Shown: positions 10,016 to 18,482, numbered from the stretch's first letter. The stretch: DNA of 58,682 nucleotides from Luminiphilus sp. (GCA_029253085.1 JAQXAF010000037.1:1-58682); one strand, 5' to 3'. Made by a program: numbers and translations. Notes: a model not told the origin generated them from the letters alone.

Positions 10016-10693
10016 GTGCCTTCACACAGTACACCTGAGGCGGTGCTTTTTGACCTCGACGGCACACTGGTTGATACCGCCAGTGAATTTGTCACCGTGG
10101 TACAACAGATGAGACGCACTCGGAACCTAGGGGAACTGGCGGAAGATAGCATCCGATCCGCGGTCTCTGACGGCGCCGCAGGCTTGGTAAGCCTAGCCCT
10201 TGATTGCGATCCCGGGATACCCGGTTTTGACGAGCTTCGCGATGAGTTTTTAAGCGCTTACGAGGCGCAACTGGGCAGCTCAGCACAGCCCTATGAGGGC
10301 TTAAGGGTATTACTGCAAGAACTCAAGCTTCAGCGTATTCCATGGGGTGTCGTGACCAACAAAATGCGTCGTTTTGCAGAACCCCTCATGGCGGCCATGG
10401 CATTTGATCCACCGGCCGATGCCCTAGTAACACCTTGCGAAGTCGCGGAACCCAAGCCGCATCCGGAGGCTATTTTACGCTGCTGCTCCCTATTGCAGTG
10501 TGAACCTCACCAGGCTATCTACGTGGGCGATCACAAAAGGGATATAGAAGCGGGCCAGCGCGCGGGGTGCTACACCATTGCAGCGGCCTACGGCTATTTA
10601 GGCGCCGAAGAAGACCCTAGGTCCTGGCAGGCAGACAAAATCGTCTCATCGAGCCTTGAGCTCACCACCTTTATCAGGCAGTTAATTCAATGA
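10016..10693 (+). CDS. mupP: N-acetylmuramic acid 6-phosphate phosphatase, HAD family
   Basis: HAD hydrolase expected to dephosphorylate MurNAc-6-phosphate in the cell-wall recycling route that bypasses de novo UDP-MurNAc synthesis, as described for pseudomonad MupP. The start is GTG at 10016, just after ubiG; the longer frame from 9962 would overlap ubiG by 50 bases. The product is 225 residues with HAD motif I DLDGTLVD (Asp13 and Asp15), motif II VVTNK and motif III/IV VGDHKRD. The generic alternative is phosphoglycolate phosphatase (Gph), but position between ubiG and yciK favours MupP. AmpD, which works in the same recycling pathway, lies 41 kb away in this window. Confidence 0.85.
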   Translation: MPSHSTPEAVLFDLDGTLVDTASEFVTVVQQMRRTRNLGELAEDSIRSAVSDGAAGLVSLALDCDPGIPGFDELRDEFLSAYEAQLGSSAQPYEGLRVLLQELKLQRIPWGVVTNKMRRFAEPLMAAMAFDPPADALVTPCEVAEPKPHPEAILRCCSLLQCEPHQAIYVGDHKRDIEAGQRAGCYTIAAAYGYLGAEEDPRSWQADKIVSSSLELTTFIRQLIQ

Positions 10694-11445
10694 CCTTTTT
10701 ACCTGAACAGTGGCTCCCCCAACCTCATGGGTTGGCGGAAAAAACTATTTTAGTTACGGGGGCTGGCGATGGCATTGGCAAAGCCGCCGCTCTCACCTTC
10801 GCGCGGCATGGTGCCGAGGTACTTTTATTGGGCAGAACAGAAGCCAAGCTAGAAGCCGTTTATGACACCATCGTTGCTGAAGGGGGTGTCCTGCCAGCCA
10901 TTATACCAACAGATCTGGCAAAGGCTGGCCACGATGATTTGATTGCCCTCGCGGGAGAGCTGGCCACTTCAATCCCCAAACTAGACGGCTTGCTGCACAA
11001 TGCCAGCCTGCTTGGGGATCGTAAGCCCTTAGCTCAAGCCAGTGCGGCGCTTTGGCACCAGGTGATGCAAGTCAATGTCAATTCAGCATTCATGCTGACC
11101 CAAGCCTTGCTGCCCATGCTAGAACAGGCACCGTTGGCATCTATCGTATTCACCAGTTCGGGGGTCGGACGGAAGGGCCGGGCATTCTGGGGCGGCTATG
11201 CGGTGTCGAAGTTTGCCACCGAAGGTCTGATGCAAGTCCTTGCAGACGAATTAGGAGGGATCAGCAACATTCGGGTCAACAGCCTTAATCCCGGCGCCGT
11301 CAACACCGCGATGCGGCGCACCGCTTATCCTGCTGAGCCGCCAAACACCAACCCAGACCCTGACGCGTTAATGCCGCATTGGCTGTATCTAATGAGTGAT
11401 GACAGCAAGGATATCAACGGCAAAGCACTCAGCGCGCAGCGTTAG
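10690..11445 (+). CDS. yciK: YciK-family short-chain dehydrogenase/reductase
   Basis: Cytoplasmic NAD(P)-dependent oxidoreductase of unknown physiological substrate. The 251-residue protein has the cofactor motif TGAGDGIG (about 25-32), the structural motif HNAS (about 101-104), a catalytic serine in FTSSG and the YAVSK catalytic Tyr/Lys pair (about residue 168). The start overlaps the mupP stop (ATGA), and the gene ends one base from the convergent rluB. The same neighbour is present in pseudomonads and, near rluB, in E. coli. Confidence 0.88.
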   Translation: MTFLPEQWLPQPHGLAEKTILVTGAGDGIGKAAALTFARHGAEVLLLGRTEAKLEAVYDTIVAEGGVLPAIIPTDLAKAGHDDLIALAGELATSIPKLDGLLHNASLLGDRKPLAQASAALWHQVMQVNVNSAFMLTQALLPMLEQAPLASIVFTSSGVGRKGRAFWGGYAVSKFATEGLMQVLADELGGISNIRVNSLNPGAVNTAMRRTAYPAEPPNTNPDPDALMPHWLYLMSDDSKDINGKALSAQR

Positions 11446-11446
11446 A

Positions 11447-12364
11447 TTACCTACGACGCCGCTGAAACCCACCTTTGCCACTGGCCAAGCGTCGCACCGT
11501 CTCTTTGCCTGATTTTTTAGCCAGGCGTTCAAGCTTGGCTCGTGATTTATCACCCAGTGGCATGATGGGTTTGGCGGGCAACTTCGCCATACCGTAAAGC
11601 ACCTCCACATCGCGATCTGGCAACTCAGTCCACTCCCCCTTCTTTAACTTAGAGGGAATAAAAACCTCGCCATACCGAACACGCTTCAAACGCGATACCG
11701 TGAGGCCTTGAGACTCCCACAGGCGCCGTACCTCGCGATTACGACCTTCCATTAAAACCACATAAAACCAGCGGTTAATCCCGTCACCACCGCCGTCGAC
11801 AATATCGGTAAATCTTGCGGGCCCGTCATCAAGAATAACCCCCGCACGAAGAGTATCGAGTATCTCGTCTGTTGCATTACCCATGACGCGCACCAAGTAC
11901 TCGCGCTCGATAGTACTGCTGGGATGCATCATTTTGTGCGCTAGCTCACCATCAGTGGTGAACAGCAAGAGACCTGAGGTATTAAAATCTAATCGCCCCA
12001 CAACAATCCAGCGACCACCCTGTAATTCAGGGAGCGAGTCAAACACCGTGCGCCGACCCTCGGGGTCTTTACGCGAGCAAACCTCTCCAACCGGCTTGTG
12101 GTAAAGAAGGCATCGCACTCTATCGGTTTCATCGAGTTCCACCGGCTTACCGTCGAGAGTGACACGCTCTCCGGGAAGCACGCGATCGCCGAGCTTGGCC
12201 TTGCGCCCAGCAATCGTAAGGCGCCCCTGCTCAATCCAACGCTCAATCTCTCGGCGCGAGCCAAGACCAATTTTTGCCAGGGCTTTTTGCAGTTTGTCGC
12301 CTTTGCTAGGCTCGGGCGGCGGCTCTACGGGCCGCTTATTTGGCGGGCGCTGGACTTTGCTCAT
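11447..12364 (-). CDS. rluB: 23S rRNA pseudouridine(2605) synthase
   Basis: Isomerises U2605 of 23S rRNA. The 305-residue protein has an S4 RNA-binding domain (about residues 26-75, with LQKALAKIGLGSRREIE) followed by the catalytic domain, whose signature VGRLDFNTSGLLLFT (about 123-137) holds the catalytic aspartate. The C-terminus is short and basic. The start ATG lies inside scpB, giving a 29-base overlap, so translational coupling is likely. RluE or RluF are weaker alternatives; the scpB-rluB neighbourhood favours RluB. Confidence 0.92.
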   Translation of the reverse strand: MSKVQRPPNKRPVEPPPEPSKGDKLQKALAKIGLGSRREIERWIEQGRLTIAGRKAKLGDRVLPGERVTLDGKPVELDETDRVRCLLYHKPVGEVCSRKDPEGRRTVFDSLPELQGGRWIVVGRLDFNTSGLLLFTTDGELAHKMMHPSSTIEREYLVRVMGNATDEILDTLRAGVILDDGPARFTDIVDGGGDGINRWFYVVLMEGRNREVRRLWESQGLTVSRLKRVRYGEVFIPSKLKKGEWTELPDRDVEVLYGMAKLPAKPIMPLGDKSRAKLERLAKKSGKETVRRLASGKGGFQRRRR

Positions 12365-13208
12365 TTAACAGCTCTCCATCTACACTATTCTCATCGGAGG
12401 CTTGCTCTGTTGTGACACTATCTTCCGCAGCTTTTTGTTCTGAGGTCGCTTCAACCGAGACGCTCTGATCTAGGATTTCATTAGGGGCGCCATCGCGAAC
12501 TGATGCCTGATTCTCTGGCACTGTATCAGCCAATATTTCATCTTCTGATGCGCTGTCCGCTGAGAGATCATCATCCGCCTCAGCACTTTGAGCCGCCATT
12601 TTAGTCGCTGTATCTGCTTCCGTGTCAGCTTCTGAAATCTCTGCGCTCAATACTTCAAGCGGGAGATCACCCGAGAGATTTTCTAAATCCTTAATCTCCG
12701 CCAATGGCGGCAAATCTTCGAGGGACTTAAGATTAAAATAATCAAGGAACTGTCGTGTCGTCGCATACATCGCCGGCCGGCCCGGCACATCGCGATGACC
12801 TACGATACGAACCCAATCACGCTCCTGAAGAGTCTTCATAATGTTTGTGCTAACCGCAACACCCCTAATTTCCTCAATTTCTCCTCGAGTAATCGGCTGA
12901 CGATAGGCGATCAATGACAGGGTTTCTAACAAAGCCCTGGAGTAGCGCGGTGGGCGCTCTTGCCAAAGGCGCCCAACCCAGGTGGATAAATTTTGCCGCA
13001 CCTGAAACCGATAGCCTGTAGCCACCTGCACCAACTCGTAACCTCGACCTTCACAACGCCGCCCGACTTCATCGAGGGCCTCTCGTAAGTCTGTATTGGC
13101 AGGACGGTCAAACTCATCAAACAGCTGACTAAGTCGCTGAATAGACAGCGCTTCTCCAGCCACCATCAATGCGCCCTCAAGAATTTGAACCAACCCCGTT
13201 TCCGCCAT
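12336..13208 (-). CDS. scpB: Segregation and condensation protein B
   Basis: Winged-helix kleisin-associated subunit that works with ScpA and an SMC protein in chromosome condensation. The ATG at 13208 shares one base with the scpA stop (TGATG), so the upstream in-frame TTG is unlikely. The product is 290 residues. The winged-helix core fills about residues 1-185, including the conserved YRQPITRGEIEEIRGV segment. It is followed by roughly 100 residues rich in Asp, Glu, Ala, Ser and Thr, an acidic and probably disordered tail longer than in many homologues. Confidence 0.92.
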   Translation of the reverse strand: MAETGLVQILEGALMVAGEALSIQRLSQLFDEFDRPANTDLREALDEVGRRCEGRGYELVQVATGYRFQVRQNLSTWVGRLWQERPPRYSRALLETLSLIAYRQPITRGEIEEIRGVAVSTNIMKTLQERDWVRIVGHRDVPGRPAMYATTRQFLDYFNLKSLEDLPPLAEIKDLENLSGDLPLEVLSAEISEADTEADTATKMAAQSAEADDDLSADSASEDEILADTVPENQASVRDGAPNEILDQSVSVEATSEQKAAEDSVTTEQASDENSVDGELLNEQSPAPAK

Positions 13209-14086
13209 CAATCGATCCTCGCCTTGACATGGATAGGCCCAAAGCCCTCGGTTTGTACAATTTCCACCAGCGACTCCTTAATTAACTCCATGATGGCCAG
13301 GAAAGTAACGACCACCCCTAATCGCCCCTCTTCAGCCTTGAAGAGAGAGACGAAAGGCACAAAATTGCTCGATCGAAGGACCTCAAGCACATCTGACATG
13401 CGCTCTCGCGTCGACAAGGACTCTCGTTGTATCTGATGGCTTTCGTACATATCAGCACGTTTGAGCACCTCACCTAAAGCAACCAAAAGCTCACGCATAT
13501 CAAGGTCTGGAAGGGGCCGATCGCGGTTGAGATCTGGAGGTTCAATCTTTGCAACCCAAGTGTCACGCTCAACCCGCGGAAGCCCATCTATCTCCTCTGC
13601 CGCTTGCTTGAAGCGCTCATACTCCTGAAGCCTGCGAATCAAATTCGCTCTTGGGTCTTCCTCATCTTCCTCAATATCGGTCGCGCGAGGCAGCAACATG
13701 CGTGATTTGATTTCTGCCAACATTGCCGCCATCAATAAATACTCTGCCGCCAACTCGAACTGCATGGCGTCCATAAGTTCGACATATTCCATGTACTGAG
13801 TCGTAATCTGAGACACACCAATATCTAAAATATCGAGATTTTGTCGGCGTATAAGGTAAAGCAGAAGATCTAGGGGCCCTTCAAAGGCCTCGAGAAAAAC
13901 TTCCAAGGCCTGAGGCGGTATGTAGAGATCCTTTGGGAGCTCAGTCATCTCGTGCCCCATGACGATCGCAAAAGGCATTTCGCCTTGCTGGGGATTGTTT
14001 AAACGGCGCTCTACACCATCGGCAGGACGAAGTGTTGGAGACTCATCCACAGGTTCTGGCGCATCAGGGGGGTTTGGTGTATTCAC
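13208..14086 (-). CDS. scpA: Segregation and condensation protein A
   Basis: Kleisin subunit that bridges the two SMC heads together with ScpB. The hallmark FEGPLDLLLYLIRRQNLDI lies about 65-70 residues from the chosen start, followed by AAEYLLMAAMLAEIKSRMLLP. I chose GTG at 14086; an in-frame TTG at 14125 and an ATG further in (before TELPKDLYIPP) are alternatives, and none has a clear ribosome-binding site. With the GTG the protein has 292 residues and a poorly conserved N-terminus. It follows yciO by about 50 bases and shares its stop with the scpB start. Confidence 0.9.
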   Translation of the reverse strand: MNTPNPPDAPEPVDESPTLRPADGVERRLNNPQQGEMPFAIVMGHEMTELPKDLYIPPQALEVFLEAFEGPLDLLLYLIRRQNLDILDIGVSQITTQYMEYVELMDAMQFELAAEYLLMAAMLAEIKSRMLLPRATDIEEDEEDPRANLIRRLQEYERFKQAAEEIDGLPRVERDTWVAKIEPPDLNRDRPLPDLDMRELLVALGEVLKRADMYESHQIQRESLSTRERMSDVLEVLRSSNFVPFVSLFKAEEGRLGVVVTFLAIMELIKESLVEIVQTEGFGPIHVKARID

Positions 14087-14137
14087 TTCCCAATGATACC
14101 GCAGTACCCCCGCGGCGTCTGCCAAAGAGTGGGAAAT

Positions 14138-14764
14138 TCAGCCCAAAGCCAGTCGAGTAATGTCACCCAAGCCCTCGCGCAGCACCGCGTAGCTATCAGC
14201 AGACAAATCAATAACTGTTGTGGGCTCGAGACCGCAAAAACCACCATCTATAACCAGTGCCACATCGTGCTCGAGGGTCGTTCGGATGTCATAGGGGTCA
14301 GTCAGGGGGTAATCATCCCCTGGCAGTTGCAGTGTCACACTCATGATGGGTTCCGCAAATTCAGCCAACAGCGCCTGAGTAATGGCATTGTCTGGCACCC
14401 GAACGCCCACGGTTTTTCTGCGGGGATGCAGCAAACGTCGTGGCACTTCCCCCGTTGCCTCGAGAATAAACGTATAGGGGCCCGGGGTAGCATTCTTAAT
14501 CAGCCGATAAGCACTATTGTCGACCTTGGCATAAGTTCCCAAAACGGAAAGGTCGGGGCATACCAGCGTAAAATTGTGATCGTCATCGAGCTTTCGAATC
14601 CGCCGAATGCACTCCAGCGCGCGTTTATCCCCCAGACGGCAGCCCAATGCGTAGGCAGAATCTGTGGGATAGGCTATGACGCCGCCAGCGCGCAAAATTT
14701 CCACCGCCTGGCGAACCAAGCGAAGTTGGGGTGTCTCTGGATGGATTGCAAAAAACTGGCTCAA
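14138..14764 (-). CDS. yciO: YciO-family (Sua5/YrdC-like) protein
   Basis: Member of the YrdC/Sua5 fold, which makes threonylcarbamoyl-AMP for the t6A tRNA modification; the YciO branch itself is less well understood. I chose TTG at 14764, which overlaps the upstream gene's TGA as TTGA and gives the N-terminus MSQFFAIHPETPQ, closely resembling enteric YciO. The product is 208 residues with PTDSAYALGC (about 35-44), PGPYTFIL and a KTVGVRVPD segment. Its position between yciV and the scp genes mirrors enterobacterial gene order. Confidence 0.9.
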   Translation of the reverse strand: MSQFFAIHPETPQLRLVRQAVEILRAGGVIAYPTDSAYALGCRLGDKRALECIRRIRKLDDDHNFTLVCPDLSVLGTYAKVDNSAYRLIKNATPGPYTFILEATGEVPRRLLHPRRKTVGVRVPDNAITQALLAEFAEPIMSVTLQLPGDDYPLTDPYDIRTTLEHDVALVIDGGFCGLEPTTVIDLSADSYAVLREGLGDITRLALG

Positions 14765-15585
14765 AGGATCATCTCCCAAACACCCGCCATGTCCCCTGCA
14801 ATGGCGATATCAACACCCAGGTCAGCGCCATAAGCCCATTCACGATGAAAGTCGCTACCTAGGGATACCATTAAATTTTTATCCTTCGCAAGCCGCCTTA
14901 ATTCGACAATCTCTGGATCCGATTGTCGACCGTTAACAATCTCAATAGCCGCGCCCCCCGCACTTGAAAACGCGTCACACATCGCACGTAATTTTGTTCG
15001 GGTGAAACGATACTTTAGCGGGTGGGCAAGCACGGGCACCCCGCCAGCGGCTACGATTACTGCCACAGTCTCAGCAAGGCTTGGCCACAAGGTTTTGATG
15101 TCTCCGGGTTTCCCATTACCCAACCATTTATCAAATGCGCGGCTTACCGTGGGCATGTATCCCTCAGCAACTAGCCAGTGAGCAAAGTGGGGACGGCATA
15201 TCGCGGCCTCGCCCGCCAACGCCTGAGCACCGGCTAACGCGCCTGCGGCACCCAATTGCTCAAGTTTAGCTCCAATTTTCGCCGCTCGATCCCGACGTAA
15301 CTGCTGAAGGCGATCAAGCATACCGACCAAGGGTTCAGAATTTGCATTGACATTCAGCCCCACAACATGAATCGTTGCACCACCCCACTGGCAAGACAAC
15401 TCTGTGCCACAAACGACGGTTATACTGTCGGTCTGCAGGGCTTGAGTAGCTTGCCAGCCAGACAGCGTATCGTGATCAGTCAGTGCAAGCGCCTCGACCC
15501 CCCGATCAACAGCCCGTGACAGCAGTTGGGAGGGCGACAGCGCACCGTCAGAAGCGGTCGTGTGCGTGTGGAAGTCAATTAACAA
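14761..15585 (-). CDS. yciV: PHP-domain phosphoesterase, YciV/RNase AM type
   Basis: Metal-dependent PHP phosphoesterase. E. coli relatives hydrolyse 3',5'-nucleoside bisphosphates and trim 5' ends of RNA. The N-terminus (TTG start at 15585) leads at once into DFHTHTTASDG, a typical PHP metal-binding motif; further ligands appear in ALTDHDT (about 36-42), AICRPHFA, VLAHPLKY and LGSDFH. The 274-residue length fits. The end overlaps yciO by four bases. It is transcribed divergently from yciB across 97 bases. Confidence 0.88.
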   Translation of the reverse strand: MLIDFHTHTTASDGALSPSQLLSRAVDRGVEALALTDHDTLSGWQATQALQTDSITVVCGTELSCQWGGATIHVVGLNVNANSEPLVGMLDRLQQLRRDRAAKIGAKLEQLGAAGALAGAQALAGEAAICRPHFAHWLVAEGYMPTVSRAFDKWLGNGKPGDIKTLWPSLAETVAVIVAAGGVPVLAHPLKYRFTRTKLRAMCDAFSSAGGAAIEIVNGRQSDPEIVELRRLAKDKNLMVSLGSDFHREWAYGADLGVDIAIAGDMAGVWEMIL

Positions 15586-15682
15586 GGGTTCTAAACTCTG
15601 CCAAATAATGTGTAAGGTTAACAGAGATCATGATCAAGACGACGCACCAACACCTTAATCTAGCCACGCCACGACCTAGCCT

Positions 15683-16282
15683 ATGAAGCAGCTGGCCGAA
15701 TTCGTTCCCATTGTTATCTTTTTTTCGATTTATCAGATGGATGGGAGCACGATTAGCCTGCTGGGTTGGTCGCACACCGTTGATGGGATATACAGCGCGA
15801 CCAAGGCTCTGCTGATGGCGACACTTTTTATGCTGCCGCTGCAGTGGGGTTTAACGGGGTATCTTGAAAAGCGACTGTTATGGACCAGTGCTGCCGTATT
15901 CGTTTTTGGAGGGGCCACTTTATTCTTTAAAAACGAACTCTTTATTCAGTGGAAGCCCACTGTATTTAATTGGGGGATGGCAATCGCTTTTGCCGTGTCA
16001 CAATTTTTGGGCGAAAAAAACCTGATCGAGCGGCTTATGGGCGCGCAAATTCAAATACCTCACGCTATTTGGCGGCGAATATGCTGGGTGTGGGTCGCGC
16101 ACTTTTCCATGGTGGGGGCACTCAACTTATTTGTGGCCTACCAGTTTTCAGAGGCAACCTGGGTATCCTACAAGTTATGGTCGGGTATAGGTCTCACCCT
16201 TTTTATCATGGTCATCACAATGATTATGATCGGGCCCTGGGTCAAAGCTGAGAGTGTCAGCAGAGATCGCAGTGAATCATGA
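15683..16282 (+). CDS. yciB: Inner-membrane intracellular septation protein A family
   Basis: Polytopic inner-membrane protein of the IspA/YciB family, linked in enterics to cell-envelope synthesis and division. The 199-residue protein has about five or six hydrophobic segments, begins with MKQLAEFVPIVIFF and contains KPTVFNWGMA, both hallmarks of the family. It is divergent from yciV. There is no strong ribosome-binding site in front of the ATG. Confidence 0.92.
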   Translation: MKQLAEFVPIVIFFSIYQMDGSTISLLGWSHTVDGIYSATKALLMATLFMLPLQWGLTGYLEKRLLWTSAAVFVFGGATLFFKNELFIQWKPTVFNWGMAIAFAVSQFLGEKNLIERLMGAQIQIPHAIWRRICWVWVAHFSMVGALNLFVAYQFSEATWVSYKLWSGIGLTLFIMVITMIMIGPWVKAESVSRDRSES

Positions 16283-16297
16283 GACACGCGAATAGTC

Positions 16298-16344
16298 TTA
16301 ATTGCGCATGTCCTTAAATTTGCGTGTTGTTAATTTCGCGTGTG
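16298..16344. repeat. Three imperfect 16-bp direct repeats upstream of the SH3 gene
   Basis: Copies starting at 16298 (TTAATTGCGCATG), 16314 (TTAAATTTGCGTG) and 16330 (TTAATTTCGCGTG) are spaced exactly 16 bases apart in the 93-base gap between yciB and the SH3-domain gene. The last copy also pairs with CACGCGAA at 16285-16292 as an inverted repeat. They end about 30 bases before the start codon, in a position suited to a regulator or leader structure. No binding protein is identified. Confidence 0.35.
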
Positions 16345-16375
16345 ATAGGGAAGTTAAAGACAAGGAGAGCCACTA

Positions 16376-17083
16376 ATGACCCCGAATAAATGCCTGGTTT
16401 GGCCACCGATTGCAACGGCCGGACTGCTATTGCTGCAAGGCGCATTGCTCCCCACACTGTGCTTTGGTGAAGAGCAGCGCTACATAACCGATGAAATTTT
16501 AGTGCCAATGCGTAGCGGCGCCGGGGGTGAATACCGCATCGTCAATAAAGGACTTTCGTCGGGCACGCCCATCACCCAATTCGGCATCTCCGAGGACGGC
16601 ATTTGGGCCGAAGTTGAAACCCGGGGCGGCACCCGAGGCTGGCTTCGAGCGCAGTATATTCAAGTCGAACAACCGAGTCAGTTACTCCTCAGAGACGCAG
16701 AGCGGCAATATGACGAGCTGGAGGCCGACAGAAACAAAATACGTAGCATGCTGGACGACTCGCAGTCGATTGCCTATGAAGCCGATGGCGAGCTCGCCGA
16801 GCTCAAGGAAAAACTCGCTGCCAATGAGGCTGAGCTCAGTCAAATAAAGCAAATCTCTGGAGCGGCTATTGAATTGGATTCGCGGAACCAGTCACTGGCC
16901 AAAAGCCTAGAGACAAAACGCTCTGAAGCGGAACTTTTAAAACTGGAAAATGTTAGGCTGCAAGAGCGTATTAAAAGTAATCAAATTATTGATGGCGCAC
17001 TGGCCGTACTCTTGGGCGTTATCATTATGGCACTGGCACCCAAGCTGGCGCCTAAACGACGCCGGAACGATGGCTGGTCCTAA
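16376..17083 (+). CDS. SH3-domain / coiled-coil membrane-anchored protein (YgiM/TIGR04211-like)
   Basis: Predicted cell-envelope protein of unknown role. The 235 residues consist of a signal peptide ending near LCFGEEQ (about 1-32), a bacterial SH3-type domain (about 35-100: ILVPMRSG, then WLRAQYIQ), a long coiled coil (about 105-200) and a C-terminal transmembrane helix (about 204-224) followed by basic residues PKRRRN. This is the layout of the YgiM/TIGR04211 family. The start has a good AAGGAGAG ribosome-binding site. The cyclophilin gene follows 32 bases later. Confidence 0.8.
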   Translation: MTPNKCLVWPPIATAGLLLLQGALLPTLCFGEEQRYITDEILVPMRSGAGGEYRIVNKGLSSGTPITQFGISEDGIWAEVETRGGTRGWLRAQYIQVEQPSQLLLRDAERQYDELEADRNKIRSMLDDSQSIAYEADGELAELKEKLAANEAELSQIKQISGAAIELDSRNQSLAKSLETKRSEAELLKLENVRLQERIKSNQIIDGALAVLLGVIIMALAPKLAPKRRRNDGWS

Positions 17084-17115
17084 GCAACTATTTTTTTCTA
17101 CAGGAATCTCTTGCT

Positions 17116-17718
17116 ATGAAACACCTTTGCAGAATTGCCGTTTTGCTGGGACTGCTAACCAGTTCAGGCTCGCTATTCGCACAAGACAATGCGAGTACAG
17201 TCCGCGTGAAGCTCGTTACATCAGCCGGAGATATTACCCTCAGGCTCTATCCGGAAAAATCTCCAGTGACGGTGAAGAATTTCCTGGCCTACGTCGACAG
17301 CGGATTTTATAACGAAACAATATTTCATCGCGTCATTAGGAATTTCATGGTGCAAGGCGGGGGCTTCACCACAGCAATGACTGAGAAAGAATCTGGCGAA
17401 CCCATTGTTAATGAGAGTCGCAATAAACTGCACAACATTCGTGGCACTATCGCTATGGCAAGGACCAGCGAACCTGATTCAGCAACGGCACAGTTTTTCA
17501 TAAACCAGCGCAGTAACCTACAACTCGACTGGGCACCGGGGAAACAGGGGTATACCGTCTTCGGCGAGGTCGTAAAGGGCATGGGAGTGGTCGACTTTAT
17601 CGCGACCGCAGACACCGACACAGGGCTGATGGTCACCAGTGCGGGGCAACGCCCCTTTCAAGATGTCCCGGTAGAAGCCATCATCATTAAAAAAGTGGTG
17701 CGCGTACCAGGAAAATGA
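17116..17718 (+). CDS. Periplasmic peptidyl-prolyl cis-trans isomerase, cyclophilin type
   Basis: Catalyses proline isomerisation of proteins, probably in the periplasm: the first 22 residues form a signal peptide ending SLFAQ. The cyclophilin domain has IFHRVIRNFMVQGG (about residues 74-87) with the catalytic arginine, the MARTSEPDSATAQFFIN segment (about 114-130) and VFGEVV. The 200-residue size resembles PpiA. Its stop overlaps the pdxJ ATG (ATGA), so the two are translationally coupled, an uncommon pairing. Confidence 0.9.
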   Translation: MKHLCRIAVLLGLLTSSGSLFAQDNASTVRVKLVTSAGDITLRLYPEKSPVTVKNFLAYVDSGFYNETIFHRVIRNFMVQGGGFTTAMTEKESGEPIVNESRNKLHNIRGTIAMARTSEPDSATAQFFINQRSNLQLDWAPGKQGYTVFGEVVKGMGVVDFIATADTDTGLMVTSAGQRPFQDVPVEAIIIKKVVRVPGK

Positions 17719-18476
17719 CAGCTCTCAGCATAAATCTGAATAAAATTGCGCTGATTCGCAACTCACGGGTCACGACGGTCCCCAATATTGTGACCCATGC
17801 TGAAATGTGTGTTTCTGCTGGCGCTGATGGCATAACCGTTCATCCACGCCCTGACCAACGACATATTCGTGCGCAAGACTGCTTTGACCTTCAGTCCGCC
17901 ATCGCCGTCGAACTTAACATTGAGGGCAACCCCTTCACTGAGCCCCGTGCCAGCGATCAATCACACGTCGGGGACTACCCTGGGTTTGTGGCCCTGGTGC
18001 AAGCCGTAGGTCCCGCGCAAGTGACTTTAGTCCCTGACAACGATCAGCAGCTGACCTCCGATCATGGCTTCGATGTTGCAAAAGATGGCCAGCGGCTCGA
18101 ACCACTGATCAAAATCTTTAAAGATTTGGGCTGTCGTGTCAGTCTATTCATGGATCCTGATCCCAGCGCAATGGCCACCGTCGCCGCTTTGGGCGCCGAC
18201 CGCATCGAACTCTATACGGAGAGCTATGCTCGCGCTCACGAGGTCGGCGACTACGAAAGAAGCCTTGCTGCTTTTCAAGAAACTGCAGAGGCCGCCATCG
18301 CGGCGCGACTCGGAGTTAACGCGGGGCATGATCTGAACCTGCGCAACTTACCTGACTTCAAAGTGCCACACCTCGATGAGGTATCCATTGGCCATGCCTT
18401 TACCGTGGACGCTCTTCGCTGGGGAATTGCTAACACCATACCGCGCTATCAACGGGCCCTCGGTAAGAACACGTAA
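17715..18476 (+). CDS. pdxJ: Pyridoxine 5'-phosphate synthase, Bacteroidetes-like form
   Basis: Condenses 3-amino-1-hydroxyacetone phosphate with deoxyxylulose 5-phosphate to pyridoxine 5'-phosphate. The 253-residue protein has INLNKIALIRNSR (about 6-18), HPRPDQRHIR (about 43-52), ELNIEGNP (about 66-73), VTLVPD and NAGHDLNL. These match the PdxJ form I know from Bacteroidetes, rather than the usual proteobacterial form with NIDHIATLRNAR and HLREDRRHI. The gene is also outside the common era-recO-pdxJ context, being coupled to a cyclophilin gene. Function is secure; foreign origin is inference. Confidence 0.92.
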   Translation: MTALSINLNKIALIRNSRVTTVPNIVTHAEMCVSAGADGITVHPRPDQRHIRAQDCFDLQSAIAVELNIEGNPFTEPRASDQSHVGDYPGFVALVQAVGPAQVTLVPDNDQQLTSDHGFDVAKDGQRLEPLIKIFKDLGCRVSLFMDPDPSAMATVAALGADRIELYTESYARAHEVGDYERSLAAFQETAEAAIAARLGVNAGHDLNLRNLPDFKVPHLDEVSIGHAFTVDALRWGIANTIPRYQRALGKNT

Positions 18477-18482
18477 AACGCC

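Noticed and set aside
10250-10261. TTAAGCGCTTAC, a near match to the palindromes at the window end
   Set aside because: It lies within mupP coding sequence (Leu-Ser-Ala-Tyr) and one such match is expected by chance in a window of this size.
14093-14833. A 246-residue plus-strand frame antisense to yciO
   Set aside because: Long but purely a shadow; yciO on the minus strand is clearly conserved over the same bases.
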